From Clostridiales bacterium (lineage in GTDB: Bacteria > Bacillota > Peptococcia > DRI-13 > UBA5745): a DNA stretch of 48,650 nucleotides. The translations under genes were made by a program, and so were the position numbers. Location of the stretch: contig WRIW01000010.1 in the NCBI GenBank assembly GCA_009782505.1, positions 1 to 48,650 of the forward strand, given 5' to 3'. Each line of letters begins with the position of its first letter. Positions within the stretch are counted from its first letter, which is position 1. Positions 16,746 to 24,917 of the stretch are shown here, piece by piece. The notes under the pieces are model-generated. The model did not search any database and was not told the DNA's origin. It saw only the letters and a program-made list of their open reading frames with translations.

Positions 16746-17744
16746 CTAATAACTCCTACCCGTCGCGCTTCTCTGCTCCCGGGCCCTGCGTTCATCGTCT
16801 TCTTCGTAGGCTTGTATGATCCGCTGCACCACCGGGTGCCGGACGATGTCCACCTTCGTCAGGTAGAGGAAGCTGATGCCCGCGGTCCCTTTCAGCACCC
16901 TCTGCACGGAGACCAACCCGGACTCCTGGGATTTCCCGATGTCGATCTGGGTCACATCCCCGGTGATCACCGCCCTGGAGTTGAAGCCTATCCTGGTCAG
17001 GAACATTTTCATCTGCTCCGGCGTGGTGTTTTGCGCTTCATCCAGGATGATGAAGGAATCGTCGAGGGTTCGCCCCCGCATGTATGCCAATGGAGCGATT
17101 TCGATGATGGATTTCTCGATATAGCGCTGTGCGGCTTCCATCCCCAATACATCATACAATCCGTCGTAGAGCGGCCGCAGGTACGGGTCCACCTTCTCCT
17201 GGAGATCGCCGGGCAGGAAGCCCAGCTTCTCGCCGGCTTCCACTGCCGGCCGGGTAAGGATGATGCGGTTGACCTCTTTATTCTTCAGGGCGGTCACCGC
17301 CATGACCACCGCCAGGTAAGTCTTGCCCGTACCGGCCGGGCCTATGCCAAACACCACGTCCTGCTTCCTGATGGCCTGCACATAACGGTACTGCCCTATG
17401 GTTTTCGCCTTGATAAGCCTGCCCCGTACCGTGGTTTGGAGCACTTCGTTTAATGCCTCGCCCAGATCCCTGGCCATCCCCTCCTGTAGCGCGCCGATGC
17501 AGTAAGTGATATCCGCGACGGTTATCTCCCGCCCCTTGTCCGCGATATCCCTCAGCTGGGACAGCAGCTCCAGGCCCAGGCGGACCTCGCTTTCCTCGCC
17601 GGTCAGCTTCAGCTCGCCCCCCCTGCCGGACAGGCGCAGGTTCAGCCGGCTTTCCAGGAAGCTGATGTTCTCATCGTTGGGCCCGTACATGCTGGCGGCC
17701 AAGCCGTTTTCCAGCAGGAAAGTCCCTTCTATGGTATGTGACAA
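16746..17744 (-). CDS. phoH: PhoH family ATPase
   Basis: This PhoH-like (YbeZ-type) cytoplasmic P-loop NTPase has Walker [12 protein letters not shown], Walker [10 protein letters not shown], and the family stretch [32 protein letters not shown]. The N-terminal part resembles a KH-like domain. In many bacteria it partners with YbeY in RNA metabolism, fitting its place in the phoH-HD-ybeY-era chain. The start codon is TTG at 17744 with GAGG 8 nt upstream. At 332 aa it has normal length. It begins about 31 nt after the flotillin gene, so it may be cotranscribed with it. Confidence 0.96.
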   Translation of the reverse strand: MSHTIEGTFLLENGLAASMYGPNDENISFLESRLNLRLSGRGGELKLTGEESEVRLGLELLSQLRDIADKGREITVADITYCIGALQEGMARDLGEALNEVLQTTVRGRLIKAKTIGQYRYVQAIRKQDVVFGIGPAGTGKTYLAVVMAVTALKNKEVNRIILTRPAVEAGEKLGFLPGDLQEKVDPYLRPLYDGLYDVLGMEAAQRYIEKSIIEIAPLAYMRGRTLDDSFIILDEAQNTTPEQMKMFLTRIGFNSRAVITGDVTQIDIGKSQESGLVSVQRVLKGTAGISFLYLTKVDIVRHPVVQRIIQAYEEDDERRAREQRSATGRSY

Positions 17745-17775
17745 TTATCGTACCTCGCTTCAGTTCGCGTTATGC

Positions 17776-19500
17776 TTAGCCTTGCTCCTCCCGGCTGGCG
17801 GGATTCTTCCCTTCGAAAGCGCCTACCGCCTGGGTCAGCAGCTTAGTTGCGTCGATGCCGGTCAGGGATTTGATCACCGCCGGCAGCTTCGTCAGCGCTT
17901 CCGCCGTGATATCCGTGACCTTGCCTACGGCGCTCCCGCCGGATCCGCCGCCCGTATCCACGATGGTGATGTCGCCGATTTTGCCGATAGGCTCCGCCAA
18001 AGTGCTCGCCACAGAGCTTGTGATCTCCGGCAGCACCCTGAGGGCCATCTCCATGATCGCCGCTTCGCCATACTTGTTGTACGCTTCCGCCAGCTTCTCC
18101 TTCGCCTCCGCTTCCGCCATGGCCTTCTCCCGGATGACCTTGGCTTCGGCCAAGCCCTCGGCCTCCACGGCCTTCGCCTTGGCAGTCTGCGCCTCGGCTT
18201 CCGCCAGGCCCCGCTTGCGGATGGCTTCCGCCTCGGCTTCGGCGGCGAGCTTCCTCTCTTCGGCGGCGGCTTGGGCCCGCTCCCGCACCGCTTCGGCCTC
18301 CGCCTCCGCTTCCAGGCGCTTCTTCTGGGCTTCGGCTTCCGCCATGGCGATGTCTTCCTGCTTCTTCGCTTCGGCTTCTTTAATGCGTTTATACAGCTCC
18401 GCGTCGGCCAGTACGCGCGTCTTCTCCGCCTGGGCTTCCGCTTCTTTCTGCACCTCGGAGTTTAGCTCCTCCTGGCGGCGCTTGGCTTTTTGCGTAGCCA
18501 CGGTGGTCTCCTGCTGCTCCCGGGTAAGCTGGACTTGCATCTGCGCCGTGGTGAGCTCGACGTTTTTGTCTTCCTGCACCAACTGGGCGTCCATCTGGGT
18601 GGCGATGATATCTTTGCGGGCTTTGTTGGCTTCGATCTCGTAGGCGGCGTCCGCTAGGGCCTTCTTGCGCTGGGTTTCTTCCATGTTCGCCAGGACGATG
18701 AGCTCTTTATCCTTGTTGGCGTTGGCGATTTTTACGTCGGCCAGGGCCTGCGCTTCCTCCTCTTCCTGCTTAGCGATGGCGAGCTGTATCGTGGTCTGCT
18801 TGCGCATCTCGGCTGTCTTTGTGGCGGTTTCCTTCTCGTTGTTGGCGATGGTTATCTCCTGCTCCCTGCGGGCGTTAGACTCCGCGATGAGGGCGTTTTT
18901 CTTCACCTCCGCCACCTGCTTCTTGCCCAGGGACTCCAGGTAGCCCTGGTCGTCCCGTATCTCCTTGATGGTAAACGCCTTGATTTCCAGGCCCATATCT
19001 TCCAGTTCCTTCGCCGCCACGATTTGCACCGTATTGGCGAACTTTTCGCGGTCCTTGTAGATTTCCTCCACCGTCATCGTAGAAAGTATCTCGCGGAGCT
19101 TGCCTTCCAACACCTCTTCTGAAGTTTTCTTGATATTGAGTATAGTGCTGTCGGTGTTGCCGGTGTTAAACTGCTCCATCGCGGCCAGGATTTTTTCCTC
19201 CACGTTTTTGATTTTCAGTATGGTCAGCGCCCCCACGGTGATATCCACCCCCGCCGAGGTCATGCCCTTTACGTTGACAGTGATCTGCATGTTTTCCAGG
19301 CTGATCAGGTCGGTGCGCTCAAAAAGCGGGATGACCAGGCCGCCGCCGCCGGATATGACGCGCTTCCTCAGCCCGGTGATGACCATGGCTTTATCCTGGG
19401 GCACCTTGCGCCACATGCCTGTCACCGCCAGCATAATCAGGACAAGGATGACGACGATCAGTACGCCGATACCGATGGGACCTGTCAAGAAATCAAACAT
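17776..19500 (-). CDS. floT: Flotillin-like SPFH protein
   Basis: A single N-terminal membrane segment (about residues 10-30) is followed by the SPFH/band 7 domain (DKAMVITGLRKRVISGGGG...ITVNVKGMTSAGVDITVGA) and a long Ala/Glu/Lys-rich coiled coil (about 190-470), then a C-terminal region ending in a Gly/Ser linker and a last helical part. In Bacillus, flotillins scaffold membrane microdomains together with an NfeD protein. The ATG at 19500 has AAAGGAG about 10 nt upstream. An NfeD-like gene lies upstream on the same strand. The 256-nt gap between them holds a 14-bp palindrome (19571-19584, TGCTATATATAGCA) and a GC-rich hairpin near 19630-19650, but no coding sequence I can support. Confidence 0.95.
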   Translation of the reverse strand: MFDFLTGPIGIGVLIVVILVLIMLAVTGMWRKVPQDKAMVITGLRKRVISGGGGLVIPLFERTDLISLENMQITVNVKGMTSAGVDITVGALTILKIKNVEEKILAAMEQFNTGNTDSTILNIKKTSEEVLEGKLREILSTMTVEEIYKDREKFANTVQIVAAKELEDMGLEIKAFTIKEIRDDQGYLESLGKKQVAEVKKNALIAESNARREQEITIANNEKETATKTAEMRKQTTIQLAIAKQEEEEAQALADVKIANANKDKELIVLANMEETQRKKALADAAYEIEANKARKDIIATQMDAQLVQEDKNVELTTAQMQVQLTREQQETTVATQKAKRRQEELNSEVQKEAEAQAEKTRVLADAELYKRIKEAEAKKQEDIAMAEAEAQKKRLEAEAEAEAVRERAQAAAEERKLAAEAEAEAIRKRGLAEAEAQTAKAKAVEAEGLAEAKVIREKAMAEAEAKEKLAEAYNKYGEAAIMEMALRVLPEITSSVASTLAEPIGKIGDITIVDTGGGSGGSAVGKVTDITAEALTKLPAVIKSLTGIDATKLLTQAVGAFEGKNPASREEQG

Positions 19501-19756
19501 TGTATCCACTCTCCTTTATCTTATCGCATTCTTTGTAAATGTTGCCGGCAGCCTGTGGCTATCAAGCGACTGCTATATATAGCATAGAAACACCCGTGCG
19601 CCATGACTTACTCCGCCATACCGGCGTCGAGCCGCCGTCCGTGGCGGCCTCCGCCTATTCTATCCTCCTGATATAATTATGGCTACGCCTCTGCGCTCAT
19701 TTCGTGTCGTAGCATCTGCGCCGCAATGTCGCTTTGACAGACACAGGCTGCCTCCT

Positions 19757-20314
19757 TTACTTTGACGCGAAAAATTCCACGTCTTCGCTGACATAATATG
19801 TATTGTCCCTGACTTCCATGATGAAGACCTTCCGGCCCTTCTCTATGCCGCCGCCCGGCTTCTTCTCCATGGCCACACCGGACAATGTGTTGCCATTGAT
19901 GACGTAGGATATCCTGCCGTAACCGCCGGGCATGATGCGCTCCACTACCTCAGCCCGCTGCATCACCGCGTCTCCCTCGCTGGCGGTGCGGGTCTCGAAA
20001 CCCCGGAGCTTCACGTAGACCAGATAATACATCCCGCCTGCCGCGGCTATGCCGGCAGGTGTGGCGGGGATGAGCGCCATGGGCGGCGACATAAAGTGCG
20101 TGGATACCAGCCCGACGCCGCCAAATACTGCCACAAACACCATGATCGTAAAAGGTTTGAGGGGCATCAGGAAGCTGCCCAGGTCGAAATCGAAGTCGAA
20201 GTCGAAGTCAAAGTCGAAATCAAACTCCAGATTCAACAAATTGCCAAAGACGAAGGACAACGCGGAGTACAGCCCGCCTACCGTCAGACAGATGATAAAT
20301 ATAGCTTTCAGCAT
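19757..20314 (-). CDS. NfeD-like membrane protein
   Basis: Two N-terminal/central groups of hydrophobic helices (about 3-18 and 48-105) precede a small C-terminal beta domain (RAEVVERIMPGGYGRISYVINGN..RGRKVFIMEVRDNTYYVSEDVEF pattern) like the OB-fold of NfeD/YuaF proteins that accompany flotillins. Between the first helix and the next lies an unusual run of alternating Phe-Asp, seven Phe-Asp pairs, encoded by a hexanucleotide microsatellite. The start at 20314 follows a GGGAG-type site; the frame is open 28 codons further but without a better ribosome site. It is divergent from the sirtuin gene with overlapping promoters. Confidence 0.82.
   Translation of the reverse strand: MLKAIFIICLTVGGLYSALSFVFGNLLNLEFDFDFDFDFDFDFDLGSFLMPLKPFTIMVFVAVFGGVGLVSTHFMSPPMALIPATPAGIAAAGGMYYLVYVKLRGFETRTASEGDAVMQRAEVVERIMPGGYGRISYVINGNTLSGVAMEKKPGGGIEKGRKVFIMEVRDNTYYVSEDVEFFASK
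20183..20226 (-). repeat. Hexanucleotide repeat encoding (Phe-Asp)n
   Basis: On the plus strand the unit GTCGAA, with occasional ATCGAA or GTCAAA variants, repeats about seven times in frame within the nfeD-like gene. The repeat encodes alternating Phe and Asp next to the membrane. A tract of this kind can change length by replication slippage without breaking the frame. Confidence 0.85.
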
Positions 20315-20419
20315 CGCTCCCGCCCCCTCTCGTTTGCCTTGCCAGAACCGCGATATCCTACGCGACTGCTTGTCTCTCACGCCTCTGGCTGCGTCCACAT
20401 CCGTTTCGCACCCGATCCA

Positions 20420-20453
20420 TGACTATTTTATCAGGAAATATGGTATACTTCAA
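20420..20453. promoter_or_regulatory. Overlapping divergent promoters for the sirtuin and nfeD-like genes
   Basis: Plus strand: an extended -10 TGGTATACT (TATACT at 20444-20449), with TGACTA at 20420-20425, 18 nt upstream. The ATG of the sirtuin is only 7 nt beyond the -10 box, where transcription should start, and no ribosome site is present. Minus strand: TTGAAG (20448-20453) and TAAAAT (20425-20430), 17 nt apart, would start nfeD-floT mRNA near 20418. Confidence 0.6.
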
Positions 20454-20455
20454 AT

Positions 20456-21172
20456 ATGAATAAAATCCGGGAGCTGCAAGCTTACATTGACAAGAGCCGC
20501 CGAATCGTGTTTTTCGGCGGCGCGGGGGTGTCCACGGAAAGCGGCATCCCCGACTTCCGTAGCGTGGACGGCTTGTACAGCCAGAAATACAAATACCCGC
20601 CGGAGACGATCATCAGCCATAGCTTTTTCGCCGGCAGGCCCGGGGACTTCTATGATTTCTACCGGGACAGGGTCATCCGCCTGGACGCGAAACCAAACGC
20701 GGCCCACCTGAAGCTAGCCGAGCTTGAGAGCGCGGGAAAGCTTTCCGCCGTCATTACGCAAAACATCGACGGGCTCCATCAGGCGGCCGGCAGCCGGATC
20801 GTGCTGGAGCTCCACGGCTCCATATGGCGGAACTATTGCGTGAAGTGCGGTAAGCCCCATAAGATCGAAGCCATTACCGGCGTGTCCGGCGTACCGACAT
20901 GCGACTGTGGCGGAGTCGTCCGCCCCGACGTGGTGCTATATGAAGAATCCCTGGACCAGGGCGTACTGGGCCAGGCGGAGAAGTATCTCCGGGAAGCCGA
21001 CCTGCTCATCGTCGGCGGCACATCCCTCGTCGTATACCCCGCCGCCGGCCTCGTGTCTCTAAGCGGGGCGCCCCTGATCCTGATCAATAAAAGCGCCACC
21101 TCACAAGACCCCAGAGCATCCCTGCTGATTCAGGACAACATCGGCGACGTCCTGGGGCGCATCACGATATAG
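20456..21172 (+). CDS. cobB: NAD-dependent protein deacylase (sirtuin)
   Basis: This Sir2-family enzyme removes acyl groups from lysine using NAD. Motifs are GAGVSTESGIPDFR, QNIDGLH, ELHGS with the catalytic histidine, zinc cysteines CVKCG and CDCGG, and GTSLVVYPAAGL. At 238 aa it has the usual bacterial length. The ATG sits at the predicted transcription start with no Shine-Dalgarno sequence, so translation may be leaderless. It is a single gene on this strand. Confidence 0.97.
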   Translation: MNKIRELQAYIDKSRRIVFFGGAGVSTESGIPDFRSVDGLYSQKYKYPPETIISHSFFAGRPGDFYDFYRDRVIRLDAKPNAAHLKLAELESAGKLSAVITQNIDGLHQAAGSRIVLELHGSIWRNYCVKCGKPHKIEAITGVSGVPTCDCGGVVRPDVVLYEESLDQGVLGQAEKYLREADLLIVGGTSLVVYPAAGLVSLSGAPLILINKSATSQDPRASLLIQDNIGDVLGRITI

Positions 21173-21180
21173 TTTGCTTC

Positions 21181-21312
21181 TCACTTTGCCCTTTTCAACA
21201 TGAGTTCCGCATCCGGCGGCTTCTCCATCAAGGTGGAAATAAAACCGGCCGCAGCGATGAGAAACACGACGCAGCCGAATACAAACCAAAATGTGAATTG
21301 CCCAAAGCTCAT
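21181..21312 (-). CDS. Small single-pass membrane protein (43 aa)
   Basis: A short frame begins with MSFGQFTFWFVFGCVV and ends with KPPDAELMLKRAK. It has one strongly hydrophobic helix (about residues 7-25) and a charged C-terminal end. AAAGGGG lies about 8-10 nt before the ATG. It fills the space between the sirtuin and the WYL regulator, and the sequence upstream to 21437 holds no other gene. I recognise no family. The good ribosome site and clear topology favour a real gene, but no homologue has been checked. Confidence 0.6.
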   Translation of the reverse strand: MSFGQFTFWFVFGCVVFLIAAAGFISTLMEKPPDAELMLKRAK

Positions 21313-21437
21313 AAAAAACACCCCTTTCTGCGTCTATCCTACAAAAAGAGGTGTACGTAAAACCGCTCCGCAATATTGGTATTTTTTGCATTTTAGGCTG
21401 AATCTATAGTTCAGGCTGGGGCAGCGCTGCTTGGGCC

Positions 21438-22538
21438 TTACACGCCGTACTCTGAAGCCGTCTCGCGCAGATACGCGATCATCCGCTCCCTGACCGCGAC
21501 GGGCTCCACTATCTGCGCCCGGGGCCCGAACTGCAGCAGCCAGGAGAAAAATACCGGGCTCACCGCAACGTTCAGATACGCGGTGAAGCAGGCTCCGTCG
21601 GCTTCGCCGGCTTTGCTTTGCCCTTTTGGGCCGTCGTCGGCGCCACTTTCGCGCCCGTTTGCGCCGCCGTCCGCTTCGCTGCTTGCGGCCTCTTTCCCGC
21701 CCTGCCCGGCCCGGGCTTCCGCCGCCACCGAGACGTCTTTGCCGAAACGGTCGATGACCACGCCGATCAGCTCCGAAGCGAACCGGACTTTCACTCGGAT
21801 TTGCTCACCGGTAAACATGCCGAATACGCTCTTACAGTACGCTACCGGGTCTAAGTCTTCCGTCAACGGATGGCGCTTCTCCGCCTCTACCCATACGTCC
21901 GTCATCTTATCCACCCGGAAATGCGCCAGCCGCCCGTAGCGGCTGTGGAACGCTACCATATAGTAATTTTCGCTGTCCCAGGAGAGCAGATACGGGCTGA
22001 CCAGGTAGCGCTCCCCCTGGCGGCGCAGCACCTGGTTTTTCCCCAGGTCATAGTCATAGTACTTAAATGATATCCGCCGGTTTTCATTGATGCCCCGGTG
22101 GACGGCGTCCACATTGTAGTAAATGCTTTCATTAAAAGTCTTGACCCGCCCCGATACATATACCTGGCGCCTTAGCTGGCCGGCCAGATGCCTGCTGGTC
22201 AGTGAAGACAGCTTTCGGATAAGCTGCTGGGACTTCCTGCCCGTCACAAACCGGGCGGAGGAGACCGTATCTACCAGGAGCTTTAGCTCCGCGAGTTCAA
22301 ACTCTCTATTTGCCAAATAGTAAATATACCGCTTCCTCTTCTCGCCGATGATGTCCATGCCGAAATCCTGAAGCAGGCGGATGTCCTCGTAGACCGAGCG
22401 CCGCTCCGCCTCTACCCCCTGGGCGGCCAGCCGGCCGACGATCTCCTCCATGGTGAGGGGGTGGTCTTCGTCCGTTTCTTCTGTAAATAATCGCATCAGA
22501 TAGAGCAGCTTAAGCTTCTGGCTGTGCTTTGCCGGCAT
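21438..22538 (-). CDS. WYL-domain transcriptional regulator
   Basis: An N-terminal winged helix-turn-helix (about 1-65; RRSVYEDIRLLQDFGMDI) is followed by a WYL ligand-sensing domain (RRISFKYYDYD...YLVSPYLLSWDSENYYMVAFH) and a C-terminal WCX-type extension. Such proteins often respond to nucleic acids or nucleotides. The C-terminal part contains a low-complexity insert of about 45 residues (Gly/Glu/Ala/Ser, DNA about 21590-21725) that splits a region usually compact. It begins 11 nt after the htpG stop on the same strand and may be cotranscribed with it. Confidence 0.92.
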   Translation of the reverse strand: MPAKHSQKLKLLYLMRLFTEETDEDHPLTMEEIVGRLAAQGVEAERRSVYEDIRLLQDFGMDIIGEKRKRYIYYLANREFELAELKLLVDTVSSARFVTGRKSQQLIRKLSSLTSRHLAGQLRRQVYVSGRVKTFNESIYYNVDAVHRGINENRRISFKYYDYDLGKNQVLRRQGERYLVSPYLLSWDSENYYMVAFHSRYGRLAHFRVDKMTDVWVEAEKRHPLTEDLDPVAYCKSVFGMFTGEQIRVKVRFASELIGVVIDRFGKDVSVAAEARAGQGGKEAASSEADGGANGRESGADDGPKGQSKAGEADGACFTAYLNVAVSPVFFSWLLQFGPRAQIVEPVAVRERMIAYLRETASEYGV

Positions 22539-22549
22539 AATGACGCTCC

Positions 22550-24712
22550 TCAGTCCATCAGCTCGCAGATGGCGTTGGCGAAGGCGACGGGATCCTCGAT
22601 GGGCAGCCCCTCGATGAGCAATGCCTGATTATAGAGAAGCATCGTATAGCTGCTCAGTTTCTCGGTATCGCTGCCCGCGAGCCTGGATAGGGCTTCAAAC
22701 ACAGCGTGGCCGCTATTTATCTCAAGGACCCGTTCCGCTTTGACTTCCTGCTCCGTGGGCATAGAGTTGAGTACCTTCTCCATCTCCAGGGAGAGGGGCC
22801 CGTCGCTGGTCAGGCACACAGGATGGCTCTTAAGCCGCTTGGAAAGCCGTACCTCCTTTACTTTGTCGCCCAGGGCTTCCTTCATCGACGCGAACAAGTC
22901 TTTATGGGCTTCCGCCTGCTCCCTGGACGCTTCCTTCTCCTCGCTGCTTTCCAGGTCAAGGTCTTTATCGGAAGTGGACTTTATCGGCTTGCCGTCGTAC
23001 TCCGCGATTATTTTGATGGCGAACTCGTCCACGTCGTCGGTAAGGGCCAGGATGTCGAAGCCCTTATCCAGCACAAGCTCGGTCTGGGGCAGCTGCCGTA
23101 TCCGGCTCACGCTGCCGCCGCAGGCATAGTATATCGCTTCCTGCCCTTCCTGCATGTTTTCCTTATATTCCGCCAAGGTGACCATTTTATCTTCCTTTAG
23201 CGAATGGTAAAGCAGCAGGTCTTGAAGTTTCTCTTTATCCGCGCCGAAGCTATTGTAGATACCAAACTTTATCTGCATGCCGAAGTCCTTGAAGAAACTC
23301 TCGTATTTCTCCCTGTCGTCTTTCTGCAACTTCATCAGCTCGGACTTGACCCGCCTGTCCAGGCTCCTGGCGATGGCTTTCACCTGACGGTCCTGCTGGA
23401 GCATTTCCCTGGAGATATTCAACGAGAGGTCGGGGGAGTCCACCAGGCCCTTCACGAAGCTGAAGCAATCCGGGAGCAGGTCGGCGCATTTATCCATGAT
23501 CAACACGCCGTTGGCGTAGAGCTGCAAGCCTTTTTCGTACTCTTTGCTGTAATAGTTATAAGGCGCGTGGGAGGGGATATAGAGTATGCCGTTGTAGCTG
23601 ATGGTGCCTTCGGCGCTGATGTGCGTGTGGGCAAGCGGCTTCTCGTAATCGTAGAATTTCTCCATATAGAAGCGCTCATACTGCTCGTCGTCCACCTCGC
23701 TCTTGTTGCGCCGCCACAGGGGGACCATACTGTTTAACGTATCGATCTCCTGATAGCTCTCATACTCCGGCGTCTTACGCTCGTCGCCGTCGTCGCCCGC
23801 GTCTGCGGCTGCGGCCTTTGGGCGGCTCTTCGTCACTTCCATTTTGATGGGGTAGCGGATATAGTCGGAGTACTTCCTGACGATTTCCTGTATCTTATAC
23901 TGCTCCAGGTATTGGTCGTAGTCTTCCTCGCCCTGGTTTTCCTTGATCTCCAGGATGATCGTCGTCCCCATACCGTCCCATTCGAAAGCCTCGACGCCGT
24001 AGCCGTCGGCGCCCTCGGATTGCCAGCGCCAGGCTTCGTCGCTGCCGTAGGCTTTACTGATGACCGTGATCCGTTTGCTGACCATGAAAGCCGAGTAGAA
24101 GCCCACGCCAAACTGGCCGATGATGTCGATATCCAGGGGCTCGTCGGCGTCCGCGTCCGCATCGGCAGCGTCAGCAGTGGCGGCGTCCGCATCAGCGGCA
24201 GCGTCGGCACCGGCGGCAGCGTCGGCACCGGCGGCGCCGGCGTCAACCTCAGTGGCGGCGGCATCACCTGCGTCGGCAACGTCGTCGTCGTCGCCGCTTA
24301 AGACGAAATCAACCCCGGCGGAGGCGTCATCTTCCGCGCCGTCTTCTTCGTCCTCTTCCGCGCCGGCTGGCTTCTTCCTTTCCAGGCTGTCTTTATTCTC
24401 CTGGCGGAAATCCATGGTCCCGCTCTTGGCGATGGTGCCCAGGTTGTTTTCCAGCTCTTCCCGGGTCATGCCGATGCCGTTGTCCCTGATCGTCAGCGTC
24501 CTTGTATCCCTATTTGCCTCGATCAATATCTCGAAGTCGCCCCTGTTGACCTCTCCGCTTCCTTCCGTCAGCGCTTTGAAGTATAGCTTATCCATGGCGT
24601 CGCTGGCGTTGGATATCAGCTCCCGCAGGAATATCTCCTTATGGGTGTAGATGGAGTTGATCATCAGGTTCAATATCCGCTTAGATTCGGTTTTAAATGG
24701 TTTTTTCCTCAT
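22550..24712 (-). CDS. htpG: Chaperone HtpG (Hsp90) with ATP-lid insertion
   Basis: This cytoplasmic ATP-dependent chaperone shows the N-terminal GHKL fold: ELISNASDA, DNGIGM and IGQFGVGFYSAF. The middle and C-terminal domains are complete. At 720 aa it exceeds the usual 610-640. The extra length is an acidic Ala/Asp-rich insertion, about residues 105-192, between the lid start (GTIAKSGTMDF) and IGQFGVGF, so it sits in or beside the ATP lid. Its second half is built of Ala-Asp and Ala-Ala-Asp units. Upstream are a strong sigma-A promoter and a perfect CIRCE element, so HrcA should control it as a class I heat-shock gene. In B. subtilis, htpG is not CIRCE-controlled. Confidence 0.96.
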   Translation of the reverse strand: MRKKPFKTESKRILNLMINSIYTHKEIFLRELISNASDAMDKLYFKALTEGSGEVNRGDFEILIEANRDTRTLTIRDNGIGMTREELENNLGTIAKSGTMDFRQENKDSLERKKPAGAEEDEEDGAEDDASAGVDFVLSGDDDDVADAGDAAATEVDAGAAGADAAAGADAAADADAATADAADADADADEPLDIDIIGQFGVGFYSAFMVSKRITVISKAYGSDEAWRWQSEGADGYGVEAFEWDGMGTTIILEIKENQGEEDYDQYLEQYKIQEIVRKYSDYIRYPIKMEVTKSRPKAAAADAGDDGDERKTPEYESYQEIDTLNSMVPLWRRNKSEVDDEQYERFYMEKFYDYEKPLAHTHISAEGTISYNGILYIPSHAPYNYYSKEYEKGLQLYANGVLIMDKCADLLPDCFSFVKGLVDSPDLSLNISREMLQQDRQVKAIARSLDRRVKSELMKLQKDDREKYESFFKDFGMQIKFGIYNSFGADKEKLQDLLLYHSLKEDKMVTLAEYKENMQEGQEAIYYACGGSVSRIRQLPQTELVLDKGFDILALTDDVDEFAIKIIAEYDGKPIKSTSDKDLDLESSEEKEASREQAEAHKDLFASMKEALGDKVKEVRLSKRLKSHPVCLTSDGPLSLEMEKVLNSMPTEQEVKAERVLEINSGHAVFEALSRLAGSDTEKLSSYTMLLYNQALLIEGLPIEDPVAFANAICELMD
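24137..24400 (-). repeat. In-frame low-complexity insert in htpG
   Basis: This stretch encodes about 88 residues rich in Asp, Ala and Glu, first an acidic segment and then (Ala/Asp)n repeats made of GCN-GAY codon pairs. It lies in the ATP-lid segment, where most HtpG proteins have about 15-25 residues. Confidence 0.8.
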
Positions 24713-24737
24713 CGCCTTACCCTCCGAAACAGAATGA

Positions 24738-24764
24738 TTAGCACTCTCGCTTGTCGAGTGCTAA
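24738..24764. promoter_or_regulatory. CIRCE element (HrcA operator) of htpG
   Basis: TTAGCACTC (24738-24746), a 9-nt spacer and GAGTGCTAA (24756-24764) match the CIRCE consensus exactly. It lies just downstream of the htpG -10 box, over the expected start site, so HrcA binding would block initiation. hrcA itself is not in the window. Confidence 0.96.
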
Positions 24765-24768
24765 TCTA

Positions 24769-24797
24769 TTTATATACCAAAGGCTAATTTTTGTCAA
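24769..24797 (-). promoter_or_regulatory. Sigma-A promoter of htpG
   Basis: TTGACA (24792-24797) and TATAAA (24769-24774) on the minus strand are 17 nt apart. Transcription should begin near 24762, inside CIRCE. Confidence 0.88.
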
Positions 24798-24813
24798 GAA
24801 GCCGAATTTCCTA

Positions 24814-24842
24814 TTGACAGCGAAAATCCGCCGCTATATAAT
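24814..24842 (+). promoter_or_regulatory. Consensus sigma-A promoter of the ABC exporter operon
   Basis: TTGACA (24814-24819) and TATAAT (24837-24842) are both perfect consensus with a 17-nt spacer. Such a strong promoter normally needs tight repression, and the adjoining palindrome is the obvious operator. Confidence 0.92.
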
Positions 24843-24876
24843 GACCTTAAAGTCATATGACTTTAAGGTCATTATA
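24837..24876. promoter_or_regulatory. Perfect 40-bp palindrome overlapping the -10 box (candidate operator)
   Basis: Every base from 24837 to 24876 pairs with its mirror base around the centre at 24856/24857. The arms include ATGACCTTAAAGTCAT and its reverse complement. It begins at the first base of the -10 box and spans the start site, typical of a repressor site. It could also form a hairpin in the 5' leader. No regulator gene is adjacent. Confidence 0.85.
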
Positions 24877-24917
24877 CTCGGAGGACGGCGGCGGTACGCA
24901 TAAGGAGGGCGAAAGCG

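Noticed and set aside
15778-16749. Plus-strand frame (323 aa) opposite the N-terminal half of the PgpH-like gene
   Set aside because: It is a shadow frame of a conserved gene; no motifs, no ribosome site.
19510-19756. Possible small gene between the nfeD-like and flotillin genes
   Set aside because: Stop codons break all frames with plausible ribosome sites; only a 14-bp palindrome and a GC-rich hairpin are visible.
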